Origin: an uncultured Atopobium sp.
GTDB lineage: Bacteria; Actinomycetota; Coriobacteriia; Coriobacteriales; Atopobiaceae
Direction of reading: 5' to 3'
NCBI GenBank assembly: GCA_916715765.1
Contig: CAKAPG010000010.1
Coordinates: forward strand, 1 to 53,710
DNA: 53,710 bases
Below the pieces are notes generated by a model that made no database searches, was not told the DNA's origin, and saw nothing but the letters and a program-made list of their open reading frames with translations. Below are positions 18,218-26,864 of this stretch, piece by piece (position 1 is the stretch's first letter; every line of letters starts with the position of its first letter). The translations under genes and the position numbers were made by a program.

Positions 18218-19608
18218 TGGCTACGCTTACTCCCGCTCGAAGAGTGGCTTATCAGGCATTTTTTGAGTGCAGACGCAACAATTTACGCATTCGCGATTAC
18301 CTACGAGAGTCAAAGGATTTCTCGGAGCTATCTGTTCAAGATAAAGCTTTTGCTACTCGTCTGGCACTGGGAGCAGCGCTTACCAAAGGCAAGCTTGATG
18401 AGGCTCTAAAGAATCATCTTAAATCAGGCATTCATCTAGAGCCGAAGGTACAGGATGCTCTTCGTATTGCTGTATTTGAGGTTTTATATTTAGAGACAAG
18501 ACGTGACGCTGCCATCAGCCAAGGCGTCGAGTTGGTAAAGTCTATCTCAAAACGATCTTCCGGCCTTGCAAACGCTGTGCTCAGAAAAATTTCTGAAGAT
18601 GAAGCTCAGCTGACGCGTGCAAAGAACCCAAAAACACCTTCAGAGCTTTCTTGGGCGTCAGGCATTCCTGAGTGGATTTGCTTGGAGATTATTGAGTCTC
18701 TTGGAGAATCTGCTGCTCAAAAGCTTATTCTTAATTTAAAGAACCCTGCTCCTGTGTATGTTTTACAGAGAAACGTATCAGAACAACAATTGCAGAGCAG
18801 CTCTTTAGAGCTACAGCAAACAGTTCTTCCAGATGTATACGAGGTAAAAAATCCCGCGCAACTTAACGTTGATGCGTATGTGAAGAAAGTCCAGCTCGTT
18901 CCTGCAGATTTAGCTTCTCAGCTTGTGGCACTTCTCGCGGCATCGTATGTAGACCAAGATATGCTTGAGGTTGGACAGGGTAGAGGGACCAAATCTTTGT
19001 TGCTCTCTCATGCATTTGAGGTGCTAGATAAAGAGAATCCTCACATCACCGCTGTTGAGCTTGTAAAAGGAAAGTCCCACGTTTCAAAAAGAAGATTGAA
19101 GACCGCTGGACTTTCAGATCAGGTTACATCACTCACGTTTGACGCTACACAGTTTGTGTCACCAGAGGTTCCAGAGGAGCTTAATCAGAGCTTTGACGTG
19201 GTGTTTATTGACGCTCCTTGTTCTGGTTTGGGCACCCTTCGTCGCCATCCAGAGATTGCGTGGAATCTGTTACCAGAAAGTCTGTATGACGGGGGAGAGC
19301 TTACCGCTTTACAAACCAAACTCTTACAAAGCTGTAGCAGCCGTGTAGAGATTGGTGGTTATTTAGTCTATGCAACCTGTTCGCTCTCAAATTCAGAAAA
19401 TCAGCAGGTTGTAGATGATTTTCTTGCAAGCCCAGAAGGTTCTCAGTTTGAGGTGCAAAGCCTTTTTGAGTGTCCTGCGCGTGCACGTTTAACACCAGAA
19501 GCGCAAGAGTTTCTCGACACGTGCATTACACCAGAGGGATTTTTGCAGATGGCTTTTGCCTCCGCCGATTGCGATGCCCATTTTATGGCGGTGCTCAAAC
19601 GCAAATAA
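18217..19608 (+). CDS. rsmB: 16S rRNA (cytosine-967-C5)-methyltransferase RsmB-like
   Basis: 463 residues. Residues 1-130 are a NusB-like all-helical domain. The rest is a Rossmann methyltransferase with the two catalytic cysteines of the m5C family, in DAPCSGLGTLRRHPEIAW and YATCSLSNSENQQVV. The SAM-binding motif I reads MLEVGQGRGTKSLLL instead of the common DLCAAPGGKT form, so it belongs to a divergent subgroup and the exact target base is less certain. Translation is coupled to fmt (TAATG overlap). It is the last gene of the addB-rsmB run. Confidence 0.87.
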   Translation: MATLTPARRVAYQAFFECRRNNLRIRDYLRESKDFSELSVQDKAFATRLALGAALTKGKLDEALKNHLKSGIHLEPKVQDALRIAVFEVLYLETRRDAAISQGVELVKSISKRSSGLANAVLRKISEDEAQLTRAKNPKTPSELSWASGIPEWICLEIIESLGESAAQKLILNLKNPAPVYVLQRNVSEQQLQSSSLELQQTVLPDVYEVKNPAQLNVDAYVKKVQLVPADLASQLVALLAASYVDQDMLEVGQGRGTKSLLLSHAFEVLDKENPHITAVELVKGKSHVSKRRLKTAGLSDQVTSLTFDATQFVSPEVPEELNQSFDVVFIDAPCSGLGTLRRHPEIAWNLLPESLYDGGELTALQTKLLQSCSSRVEIGGYLVYATCSLSNSENQQVVDDFLASPEGSQFEVQSLFECPARARLTPEAQEFLDTCITPEGFLQMAFASADCDAHFMAVLKRK

Positions 19609-19609
19609 A

Positions 19610-19640
19610 AAGCTCTTGTTGTGTTGTCCAACAAGAGCTT
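19610..19640 (-). terminator. terminator for the FmdB gene (minus strand)
   Basis: A perfect 12-base-pair stem (AAGCTCTTGTTG / CAACAAGAGCTT) has a short loop. Read on the minus strand it is followed by T-rich sequence. On the plus strand no T tract follows, so it would work poorly for rsmB. Confidence 0.8.
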
Positions 19641-19684
19641 CATAAGTGACGTTTAAAGAGCGTCTTCAGGCTCAAGGCACAGGA

Positions 19685-19870
19685 TTACTTGCCTTTGCTA
19701 TCGGTGTTGTAAAAACCGGTGCCCTTAAAGACGATGGTTGAGGTGTTGTAAACGCGCTCAGTCTCGTGTCCGCATTTTGGGCACTGAGGAGCTTCAATCT
19801 TCAGGCTCATTGGGCGCTCAATCTCAAAGGTATTGTCGCAGTGTGTGCAGTGATAGCTATAACGTGCCAT
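19685..19870 (-). CDS. FmdB-family zinc-ribbon protein
   Basis: 61 residues. Four cysteines form two knuckles, CTHCDNTFE near residue 9 and CPKCGHETERVY near residue 30. The MARYSYHCTHC start and the KGTGFYNTD tail are typical of the FmdB zinc-ribbon family (PF09723), often annotated as a putative regulator. No function has been firmly assigned to the family. The start has GGAGGATGC upstream on the minus strand. The gene is transcribed alone, convergent with rsmB and divergent from the HAD-TPK gene. Confidence 0.88.
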   Translation of the reverse strand: MARYSYHCTHCDNTFEIERPMSLKIEAPQCPKCGHETERVYNTSTIVFKGTGFYNTDSKGK

Positions 19871-19969
19871 GCATCCTCCATGAAAACAATTTATAAACGT
19901 GAGATACTTTACCCTACTTAGAGTAGATATTTCACGATTGCAACTAATAAGTTTGTTTACGGAGGCATT

Positions 19970-21334
19970 ATGCAGGTGACCGGTGCAATTTTTGATTGCG
20001 ATGGAACTCTTGTTGATTCAATGCGCGTTTGGCATAACGTTTTTGGCGCTGTTCTTCCTAAATACGGCAAGACCGTTGACTCAGAATTTTTTGAGCGCGT
20101 TGAGGCTGTTTCGCTTATGGATGGCTGCAAAATTTGCGTTGATTATCTAGATTTGCCTGTCACTGCAGAAACTTTGTACGAAGAATTCTGTGCGTATGTA
20201 ACAGAGCAATATCAGCATCATGTCTCCATTATTTCTGGTGCAAAAGAGTTCTTGCAGGAGCTTTACGATGCGGGTATTCCTATGACCGTTGCATCATCAA
20301 CTCCCGTGCGAGAAGTGCGTGCGGCCCTCGCGGCTCAAGGTATTGAACACCTCTTTAAAACAGTGGTTTCAACAGAAGATGTTGGGGGAGTGGACAAGGT
20401 TAAGCCCGACGTTTACCTTGAGGCCCTTCGCCGTCTTGGCACCGATAAGGCAACTACCTGGGTCTTCGAGGATGCTCCGTTTGGCGCACAGACAGCTCAA
20501 AATGCAGGCTTTCCTGTAGTTGCACTCTACAACGACCACGATGGTCGCGATCCCGTCTTTATGCGCGAGCACTCTAACATCTTTGCCCACACCTACGGCG
20601 AGCTGTCGCTTCTGCGCCTTCAGGACTACGAGCGCCCTCTGACTGCAGCGCCTTCTGGCGAGAAACCCCTTGAGGTCCTTGTTGTGGGCGGATCCCCAGA
20701 GGCGGTTTCGCACACGACGCTGTCTACCTGCGCCCAAAGCGCTGACTACCTAATAGCGGTTGACCACGGCGCAGACGCCTGTCACGCTGCCGGCGTGATT
20801 CCACAACTTGCGCTTGGAGACTTTGACTCGGCTACACCAGAAACTCTGGCTTGGCTCAAAGAACAGCAGGTACCTTGCATGAAGTTTAATGCGGACAAGT
20901 ACGATACCGACCTGGCTCTTGCTTTAAAGTCCGCCGAGTACGAGGCAATTCGTAAAGACAGTAAGCTCTCGCTTACGGTCGTCTCAACGTCCGGTGGCCA
21001 TTTGGATCACCAGCTTGTAGTGCTCGGTCTTCTCGCCACGTGGGCAAAGACGGGCAAGGCGGCGGTTCGAGTTGTCGAGAATGACTTTGAGATGCGCTTT
21101 TTAGCTGCGGGGCAAGTTGATTCGTGGCAGCTGAGCCCAACAGATGCGGGTAAAAAGATTTCTCTTGTAGCTCTGTCAGAGGAGTGCGAGGTTTCTGAGA
21201 CTGGCATGAGGTGGAATCTTAATCACGAGAAATTCACACTGCTTGGAGACGATGGCATTTCAAATATTGTTGAAGCCAACGATGCTTGTGTGACGTGTAA
21301 TAAGGGCTGTCTTTTGGTGCAGCTTTGGAACTAA
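19970..21334 (+). CDS. fusion of HAD-type phosphatase and thiamine pyrophosphokinase
   Basis: 454 residues in one uninterrupted frame after GGAGG. Residues 1-215 are a HAD-IA phosphatase with all motifs: nucleophile loop FDCDGTLVDS, motif II ASSTPVRE, the lysine in DKVKPDVYLEAL and the acidic VFEDAPFG. Residues about 228-454 are thiamine pyrophosphokinase: LGDFDS, NADKYDTDLALAL and TSGGHLDHQLVVL, the ATP/thiamine-binding signature. Both halves look active. Inference: the HAD half could dephosphorylate thiamine monophosphate so that the TPK half makes thiamine diphosphate; a housecleaning phosphatase is an alternative. G+C rises from about 43% at the HAD start to about 62% at 20641-20820. Confidence 0.88.
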   Translation: MQVTGAIFDCDGTLVDSMRVWHNVFGAVLPKYGKTVDSEFFERVEAVSLMDGCKICVDYLDLPVTAETLYEEFCAYVTEQYQHHVSIISGAKEFLQELYDAGIPMTVASSTPVREVRAALAAQGIEHLFKTVVSTEDVGGVDKVKPDVYLEALRRLGTDKATTWVFEDAPFGAQTAQNAGFPVVALYNDHDGRDPVFMREHSNIFAHTYGELSLLRLQDYERPLTAAPSGEKPLEVLVVGGSPEAVSHTTLSTCAQSADYLIAVDHGADACHAAGVIPQLALGDFDSATPETLAWLKEQQVPCMKFNADKYDTDLALALKSAEYEAIRKDSKLSLTVVSTSGGHLDHQLVVLGLLATWAKTGKAAVRVVENDFEMRFLAAGQVDSWQLSPTDAGKKISLVALSEECEVSETGMRWNLNHEKFTLLGDDGISNIVEANDACVTCNKGCLLVQLWN

Positions 21335-21443
21335 GACGATCATCGGGTTGCATTGGGGTCACGGTTGCATAACAAAGCCCCAACGAGCGACTGTAAGTCC
21401 AGCAGACAGTATTAGATATTGCTGTCAGTTAATCAAGCTAAGA

Positions 21444-21469
21444 AAAAAGGTCGCCGTAGCGACCTTTTT
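21444..21469. terminator. bidirectional terminator between the HAD-TPK gene and rpmB
   Basis: The perfect stem AAAAAGGTCGC / GCGACCTTTTT has a CGTA loop. A and T tracts lie on both arms, so it acts for both convergent genes. The about 110 bases between the TPK stop and this hairpin include a possible TTGGGG/CCCCAA stem but no gene that I can support. Confidence 0.9.
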
Positions 21470-21498
21470 AAATTTGAGGTAAGACGAGCTTAAGTTGC

Positions 21499-21687
21499 TT
21501 AGTTGCGAGCAATCTTGCCGGACTTGAGGCAACGGGAGCAAACATTCATCTTCTTGCGCTGGCCATCGACAACGACAGTAACACGCTGGATGTTTGGCTT
21601 AAAGGTGCGGGCCACAGTACGGTGAGAGTGGGAGATGGAGCGACCGGCAACGGCGTGCTTACCGCAGAAATCACAGACCTTCGACAT
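21499..21687 (-). CDS. rpmB: 50S ribosomal protein L28
   Basis: 62 residues from the ATG at 21687, chosen because GGAGG lies upstream; the longer frame to 21735 adds a non-L28 leader. The N-terminus SKVCDFCGKHAVAGRSISHS and the block TVARTFKPNIQRV are diagnostic. CxxC at the N-terminus and CSRC near the C-terminus make a zinc-binding version. In many Firmicutes rpmB sits divergent from asp23-fakA-recG, and the same arrangement is seen here. Confidence 0.96.
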   Translation of the reverse strand: MSKVCDFCGKHAVAGRSISHSHRTVARTFKPNIQRVTVVVDGQRKKMNVCSRCLKSGKIARN

Positions 21688-21874
21688 GAGTAAGACCTCC
21701 ATAGGATAGGCGCCCTCTGCGCCTAAAATTTCCAAATAGCCGAATTAATATAGCACAATATATTGTGTTGTCAAAGCATGAATATAACATTCACAATTAG
21801 ATAGCTTTTAGACAGCTTTTGAATGTTTTTCATTTATTACACCAAGATTAAATAACAAGAAAAAGATTTGTCAA

Positions 21875-21903
21875 TTGCAAGGTTATCAACTTGTATATAT
21901 AAG
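21875..21903 (+). promoter_or_regulatory. candidate promoter for the asp23-fakA-recG operon
   Basis: TTGCAA (21875-21880) and TATAAG (21898-21903) are 17 bases apart, in the AT-rich 294-base gap between the divergent rpmB and asp23 genes. Another possible -10 (TATACT) lies closer to the gene, near 21934. The rest of the gap shows no gene. Confidence 0.35.
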
Positions 21904-21981
21904 CCGCTTTAATAATAAATGTGTCCTGCGGTATACTAAATAACAATGACTAACCCTGGTTCTTGCGAGAGGAGTTATGTA

Positions 21982-22329
21982 ATGACTACCGCTGTTCCTG
22001 GAACACTAAGAGTTTCTAATGATTGCCTTGCTGACCTGGCGGGCTATGCAGCTATGGAATGTTATGGCGTTGTTGGCATGGCAGAGATTGATGAGGCGGC
22101 AGGTGTTGCTCGTCTTCTTCCAACATACCGACTTCGTAAGGGTATTGATGTGACCCCAACTCCTAAGGGAGTTCAGGTTGACCTTCACATTGTTGTTGAG
22201 CAGGGCGTTAACATGGCGTCTGTTGTCGACAATCTTGAGAGCTCAGTAAAGTTTTTGCTTAAGCAAATTGCAGAGCTTTCATGTGTTGATGTAACTGTAC
22301 ATATCGAGGCCATGCGTAATTCTCGCTAA
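21982..22329 (+). CDS. Asp23/Gls24 family envelope stress protein
   Basis: 115 residues from the ATG at 21982, which has GAGAGGAG upstream; an in-frame ATG at 21946 is less well placed. The sequence GYAAMECYGVVGMAEIDEA followed by the KGVQVDLHIVVEQGVNMASV block matches the Asp23/Gls24 family (PF03780, YloU type). Family members are small, often membrane-associated proteins linked to alkaline or envelope stress. The gene is next to fakA, as in Bacillus yloU-yloV and many relatives. Confidence 0.9.
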   Translation: MTTAVPGTLRVSNDCLADLAGYAAMECYGVVGMAEIDEAAGVARLLPTYRLRKGIDVTPTPKGVQVDLHIVVEQGVNMASVVDNLESSVKFLLKQIAELSCVDVTVHIEAMRNSR

Positions 22330-22366
22330 GCTTTTTGCTTCAAATGAGTAGGAACTGAGGTCTAAC

Positions 22367-24031
22367 GTGATTTCAAATGTCATTCGTACATGCTTCCCCG
22401 TAGCAGCTCTTGCTGTTGCAGATAAAGCAGAAGAGATCAACAAGCTCAACGTTTTTCCTGTACCAGATGGAGACACCGGCACAAATATGTCTCTGACCCT
22501 GGGCACCGTTGTTCGTGAGGTTCAAGATCTTCCTCAAGATGCAAGCATGCAGGATATTGCAAAGGCAATTACCCACGGTTCTCTGATGGGAGCTCGTGGT
22601 AACTCTGGTGTTATTACGTCTCAGATTCTTCGTGGTATTGCTGAGGGTCTGTGTGACGTTAAAAACCCTGAGGCAGTAACTCCAAAGGACATTGCACACG
22701 CATTCCGTCGCGGTAAAGAAGTTGCTTTTAAGGCTGTTAGAAAGCCAGTTGAGGGCACTATTCTTACCGTTTTGAAGGACGTCTCTGCTAAGGCAGACTC
22801 CCTTGAGAAGTCTCAGCTCACCCCAGTTGAGGTTTTGGACGCTCTGGTTGTTGAGGCATATGAGTCTGTTGCTCGTACTCCTGAGCTTCTTCCTGTCCTC
22901 AAAGAGAACGGTGTTGTCGACTCCGGTGCATTTGGTTTTGCAACTTTCCTTGAGGGCTTTGTAAACGCTGTTACCGGTAAGACTGAAACAACTGACTTCC
23001 AGACTACCGTTTCTGTTTCTGACGCTAAGGCTGCTACCAGCGCAAAGGTTGAGATTGAGCTCAACGATGACTGGGAGGGTTCTGAGTACCGTTACTGCAA
23101 CGAGTTCCTCTTCAAGGCAGATAGCCCAGACTTTGACGAGGAAGCAGCTCTGAACTTCCTGGCAACTATGGGTGATTGCGAGCTTCTTGTTGGCGCAAAC
23201 CCAGACTACAAGATTCACGTTCACTCAAATACTCCTAACAAGGTTCTTGAGTACATGCTTCAGTACGGCCAGATTTTTGAGGTCTTCATTCACAACATGG
23301 ACCTTGAGGCTAAGGAGCGTACCGAGAAGATCGCTGAAGATAAGAAGGCTGCAGCCGCACCTAGAAAAGAGCTTGGCTTTGTTGCAGTAACTGCTGGTTC
23401 TGGCGCTGAATCAATCTTGAAGTCTCTTGGTGTTGACGTTGTTGTTTCTGGTGGTCAGACCATGAATCCTTCAACTGCAGATATTCTTGCTGCAATTGAA
23501 GAGGCCAATGCAGACCAGGTTATTGTTATGCCAAATAACTCCAACATTCGTATGGCAGCAGAGGCTGCTGCAAGCGCATGTGAGGATGTTAAGGTTGCCG
23601 TTATTCCAACCAAGTCTGTTCTTCAGGCATTTGCTGCAATGTTTGTTGTTGCAGATGGCGTTCCATTTGAAGAGCTGGTAGAAGAAATGACTGACGCTAT
23701 CTCTGGCGTTCGTTATGGTGAGGTAACTACCGCAGTCCGCGATTCTTCCGCAGCTGACGGCACTCCTATCCACGATGGCGATGTCATGGGTATTCAGGGC
23801 GGCTCCATTGATGTTGTCGGCTCTGATGTCATGAAGGTCACGCTTGACCTTATCGCTAAGATGCAAGAAGAGGAAGAGGGCGACAACCTCACCATTCTTG
23901 CAGGTGAGGACTTCTCTGACGAGCAGCTTGATCTTCTCGCCAGCAGAATTGAAGACTCCTATCCAGACCTTGAGGTTGACGCTCAGCGCGGCGAGCAGCC
24001 ACTCTATCCAGTCATCTTCTCTATTGAGTAG
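22367..24031 (+). CDS. fakA: DAK2/DhaL-domain kinase, fatty acid kinase FakA-like
   Basis: 554 residues, starting with GTG. The N-terminal DhaL-type kinase domain (about 1-200) has NKLNVFPVPDGDTGTNM, with the Asp residues that coordinate Mg-ATP, and GARGNSGVITSQILRG. The middle and C-terminal parts match the FakA/YloV family. FakA phosphorylates fatty acids bound to FakB (DegV proteins), feeding PlsX/PlsY phospholipid synthesis. No fakB is in the window, but plsX lies 5 kb downstream. recG begins three bases after the stop, so the genes are co-transcribed. Confidence 0.9.
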   Translation: MISNVIRTCFPVAALAVADKAEEINKLNVFPVPDGDTGTNMSLTLGTVVREVQDLPQDASMQDIAKAITHGSLMGARGNSGVITSQILRGIAEGLCDVKNPEAVTPKDIAHAFRRGKEVAFKAVRKPVEGTILTVLKDVSAKADSLEKSQLTPVEVLDALVVEAYESVARTPELLPVLKENGVVDSGAFGFATFLEGFVNAVTGKTETTDFQTTVSVSDAKAATSAKVEIELNDDWEGSEYRYCNEFLFKADSPDFDEEAALNFLATMGDCELLVGANPDYKIHVHSNTPNKVLEYMLQYGQIFEVFIHNMDLEAKERTEKIAEDKKAAAAPRKELGFVAVTAGSGAESILKSLGVDVVVSGGQTMNPSTADILAAIEEANADQVIVMPNNSNIRMAAEAAASACEDVKVAVIPTKSVLQAFAAMFVVADGVPFEELVEEMTDAISGVRYGEVTTAVRDSSAADGTPIHDGDVMGIQGGSIDVVGSDVMKVTLDLIAKMQEEEEGDNLTILAGEDFSDEQLDLLASRIEDSYPDLEVDAQRGEQPLYPVIFSIE

Positions 24032-24034
24032 GAC

Positions 24035-26227
24035 ATGTCTGAGTCCAAGGTAAGCATCGCTCCCGCATCAGAGCGAGTAGCACATACCTGCTCGCTTGTT
24101 GATAGCGTGACCAGGTTAAGGTATGTCAATGCAAATCGTGCCGAGGCGCTTGAGCGTCTCGGCATTCTGCGTGTACGAGACCTTTTGCTCAATGTTCCTC
24201 ACCGCTACCTCGATTTTTCTCACCGCGTGCAGATTGCTTTTGCGCAGATAGGTGAGGACGCTACCATTACGGGCCGCGTTGCTTCGGTTAAGACTAAGCG
24301 TCCACGTCCTAAAATGGTCATTGTTGAGATTGAGGTTGTAGATGATACGGGCGTGCTCACAGCTTCGTTTTTTAGGCAGCCTTGGATAGCTGAGCAAATC
24401 CACGTTGACGATGAAGTGGCGCTAAGCGGTAAGGTTCTCTTTGCCTACGGTTACCGCCAGATGAAGTCGCCATTCTACGAGGTGCTCAGTACGGTAAAGT
24501 CTGACTCAAGCGATGAAGCTCGCTCCAAAGAGGCTCCTTCAAAGGCAGCAATTCTTCCTGTTCACCCAGCTACCGAAGGCGTGAGTCCTGCATGGATGCG
24601 TCGCATTATGTCAGCGGCTTTGGCGGACACGGGAAGCGTGTGTGATTGGCTGCCTTCAGAGCTTGTCACCAAACACCACCTCATGTCGCTCTCATCGGCG
24701 CTTCGTGAGGTTCATTTTCCCTCCAGTTTGGACGCAGCTGAACAGGCTCGTCGCCGTCTTGCCTTTGATGAGCTCCTAAGTTTGCAGCTTGCCCTTCTGG
24801 CCAGGAGAAACCTGGAGCTTGCAGGTCATAAGCCTTTTGAGCACGTTATTGATGGACCTAAAGTTAAGGCTCTGGTTGAGGCTTTGCCTTTTGCTCTAAC
24901 TGACGAGCAGAACCACGCTGCTCAAGAGATTCTTTCTGACATGGCCGCGCCGCGCATTATGAATCGTCTGCTTTTGGGCGACGTTGGTACTGGTAAAACA
25001 GCCGTTGCCGCCGTTGCTTTGGCTGCAGCAGCAGATTCTTCAACTCAGGCTGCCGTGATGGCTCCTACCTCGGTTCTTGCCCAGCAGTACGCTCAAAAGA
25101 TTGGTCCTTTGCTTTCGCTTGCTGGAATTACCTGGGCGCTTATCACGGGTTCTACCTCAGAAGAGGAGAGGCAGCAGATTGAGCTTTGCCTAGCTGACGG
25201 TTCTTTGTCCGTTGTCTTTGGCACCACTGCGCTTCTTTCTGACCGTGTGGTATTTAAGCAGCTCACCCTTGCTGTTGTTGACGAGCAGCATCGTTTTGGC
25301 GTTGATCAAAGAACGGCGCTCCGCAAAAAGGGACAAGGCGTAGATCTTCTCGCCATGAGCGCAACACCTATCCCGCGTACGTTGGCACTCTCTTTGTACG
25401 GAGATGTTGATACGTCTCGCATTACCAAGAGGCCAAAGGCGGGAGCAGGCGTTACCACCAAGCTGTGTGTTCCAGAAAATCTTGACCAGGCATACGCCGC
25501 CATTTCCGAAGCTGTTCAGGCTGGTCACCAGGCATATTTGGTTTGTCCGTTGATTGACCCAAGCGATTCTGAAGAAGAGCTTGAAGATGTTCCTGAGGCC
25601 GCTCGTACAAATGGCAAGCTCTACAGCGCCACCCGTGTTTATGAGGAGCTCTCAAAGACCGTTTTCAAAAACTTTACCTGCGATCTTTTGACGGGTAGAT
25701 TGCCTGAGACACAAAAAGATCAGGTAATGGAAAAGTTCCGCACAAATAAGACGCAGATTCTGGTCTCCACAACCGTCATTGAGGTTGGTGTTGACGTTCC
25801 GAATGCTACGGTCATGGTTGTCTTTAATGCTGATCGTTTTGGCTTGGCTACGCTGCACCAGCTCAGAGGCCGTGTTGGTCGAGGAGACTTCCCAGGAACT
25901 GTCTATCTTGTCAGTAACGCCAAGCGAGGCTCTACCGCAAGAAAGCGCTTAGCCGCCCTTGAGCAAACCTCCGACGGCGCGCGCCTGGCAGAGCTTGACC
26001 TTGAGCTCAGACACGAGGGAGAGACCCTGGGATACCGTCAGTCAGGCGGCACCACGCTCAAGATTTCTGATCTTTACGCGGATGCGGACCTGATTGAGGC
26101 GGCTCATATAGATGCCCTAGCAATTACTGCTCAAGACCCAAATCTTACCAGCGACGCCTATGCTACGCTGGGACTTGAGGCAAAAGATCGCTTTGGTATC
26201 TACTTTGAAGAGCTTGGCTATAAGTAA
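24035..26227 (+). CDS. recG: ATP-dependent DNA helicase RecG
   Basis: 730 residues, normal for RecG. The N-terminal wedge/OB domain (LLNVPHRYLDFSHRVQIA, about 55-150) binds branched DNA. The SF2 motor has Walker A LLLGDVGTGKTAVAAVAL, the box VVDEQHRFGVDQR, MSATPIPRTLALSLYGD and LRGRVGRGDFPGTVYL. RecG remodels stalled forks and Holliday junctions. It is tightly coupled to fakA. With addAB and priA, the window carries most of a fork-repair toolkit. Confidence 0.97.
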   Translation: MSESKVSIAPASERVAHTCSLVDSVTRLRYVNANRAEALERLGILRVRDLLLNVPHRYLDFSHRVQIAFAQIGEDATITGRVASVKTKRPRPKMVIVEIEVVDDTGVLTASFFRQPWIAEQIHVDDEVALSGKVLFAYGYRQMKSPFYEVLSTVKSDSSDEARSKEAPSKAAILPVHPATEGVSPAWMRRIMSAALADTGSVCDWLPSELVTKHHLMSLSSALREVHFPSSLDAAEQARRRLAFDELLSLQLALLARRNLELAGHKPFEHVIDGPKVKALVEALPFALTDEQNHAAQEILSDMAAPRIMNRLLLGDVGTGKTAVAAVALAAAADSSTQAAVMAPTSVLAQQYAQKIGPLLSLAGITWALITGSTSEEERQQIELCLADGSLSVVFGTTALLSDRVVFKQLTLAVVDEQHRFGVDQRTALRKKGQGVDLLAMSATPIPRTLALSLYGDVDTSRITKRPKAGAGVTTKLCVPENLDQAYAAISEAVQAGHQAYLVCPLIDPSDSEEELEDVPEAARTNGKLYSATRVYEELSKTVFKNFTCDLLTGRLPETQKDQVMEKFRTNKTQILVSTTVIEVGVDVPNATVMVVFNADRFGLATLHQLRGRVGRGDFPGTVYLVSNAKRGSTARKRLAALEQTSDGARLAELDLELRHEGETLGYRQSGGTTLKISDLYADADLIEAAHIDALAITAQDPNLTSDAYATLGLEAKDRFGIYFEELGYK

Positions 26228-26277
26228 TAACCTGCAGATAAACTACAGTACAAGATAGGTTTGGTGGCGAGAAACCC

Positions 26278-26856
26278 ATGAGGATTGTTGGCGGAAAATG
26301 GAAAGGTCGTGCAATTGAGGCCCCTGATGGCAAGGGGACTACGCGACCAACCACTGATCGTACGCGTGAGGCTATAGCAAGCTCTATCTTGGCTTCTCGC
26401 GGTCTTGACCTCAGTGAGTCTAGAGTGCTTGACGCTTTTGCAGGCTCGGGTGCCATGGGTTTTGAGTTGCTTTCCAGAGGCGCACTGTACGCTACCTTTG
26501 TTGATAAAGACAGAAAGACGTGTGAGCGCATTAAGCGTACGGCTAAGTCACTTGGGGTAGCCACCTCTGAGATGAGTGTTATCTGTGGTGATACAGCTCG
26601 CTTAGCTGAGTCATCCCAGCTGTTTGGAGGTCCTTTTGATGTGGTATTTTTGGACCCTCCTTATGCCGTTGAGGCAGAGGTAGTATCCAAGCTGCTCAAA
26701 GACTTGACTCAGGCGGGAAGTCTGACAAAAGATGCTGTAGTAGTCTATGAGCATAGCCATAAATCTGATTCAGTTTCTCTTGATAACTTTGAGCTTTCTA
26801 AGAGTAAGCGTTATGGTATTGCTCAGGTTGATGTACTTGTTCGTTGTGAGGGATAG
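26278..26856 (+). CDS. rsmD: 16S rRNA (guanine-966-N2)-methyltransferase RsmD
   Basis: 192 residues. The N-terminus MRIVGGKWKGRAIEAPDG, motif I LDAFAGSGAMGFELLSRGA and catalytic motif IV VVFLDPPY are the RsmD signature. It methylates G966 of 16S rRNA during 30S assembly. It is followed nine bases later by coaD, a pairing conserved in many Gram-positive genomes. A TTCTCGCC-type octamer (reverse strand) overlaps its ribosome-binding region at 26266-26273. Confidence 0.95.
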   Translation: MRIVGGKWKGRAIEAPDGKGTTRPTTDRTREAIASSILASRGLDLSESRVLDAFAGSGAMGFELLSRGALYATFVDKDRKTCERIKRTAKSLGVATSEMSVICGDTARLAESSQLFGGPFDVVFLDPPYAVEAEVVSKLLKDLTQAGSLTKDAVVVYEHSHKSDSVSLDNFELSKSKRYGIAQVDVLVRCEG

Positions 26857-26864
26857 GAGATACG

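Noticed and set aside
21335..21440. Possible small RNA between the HAD-TPK gene and its terminator
   Set aside because: Only a weak TTGGGG/CCCCAA stem and a repeated GTTGCAT are visible, with no promoter; this may simply be the 3' untranslated region.
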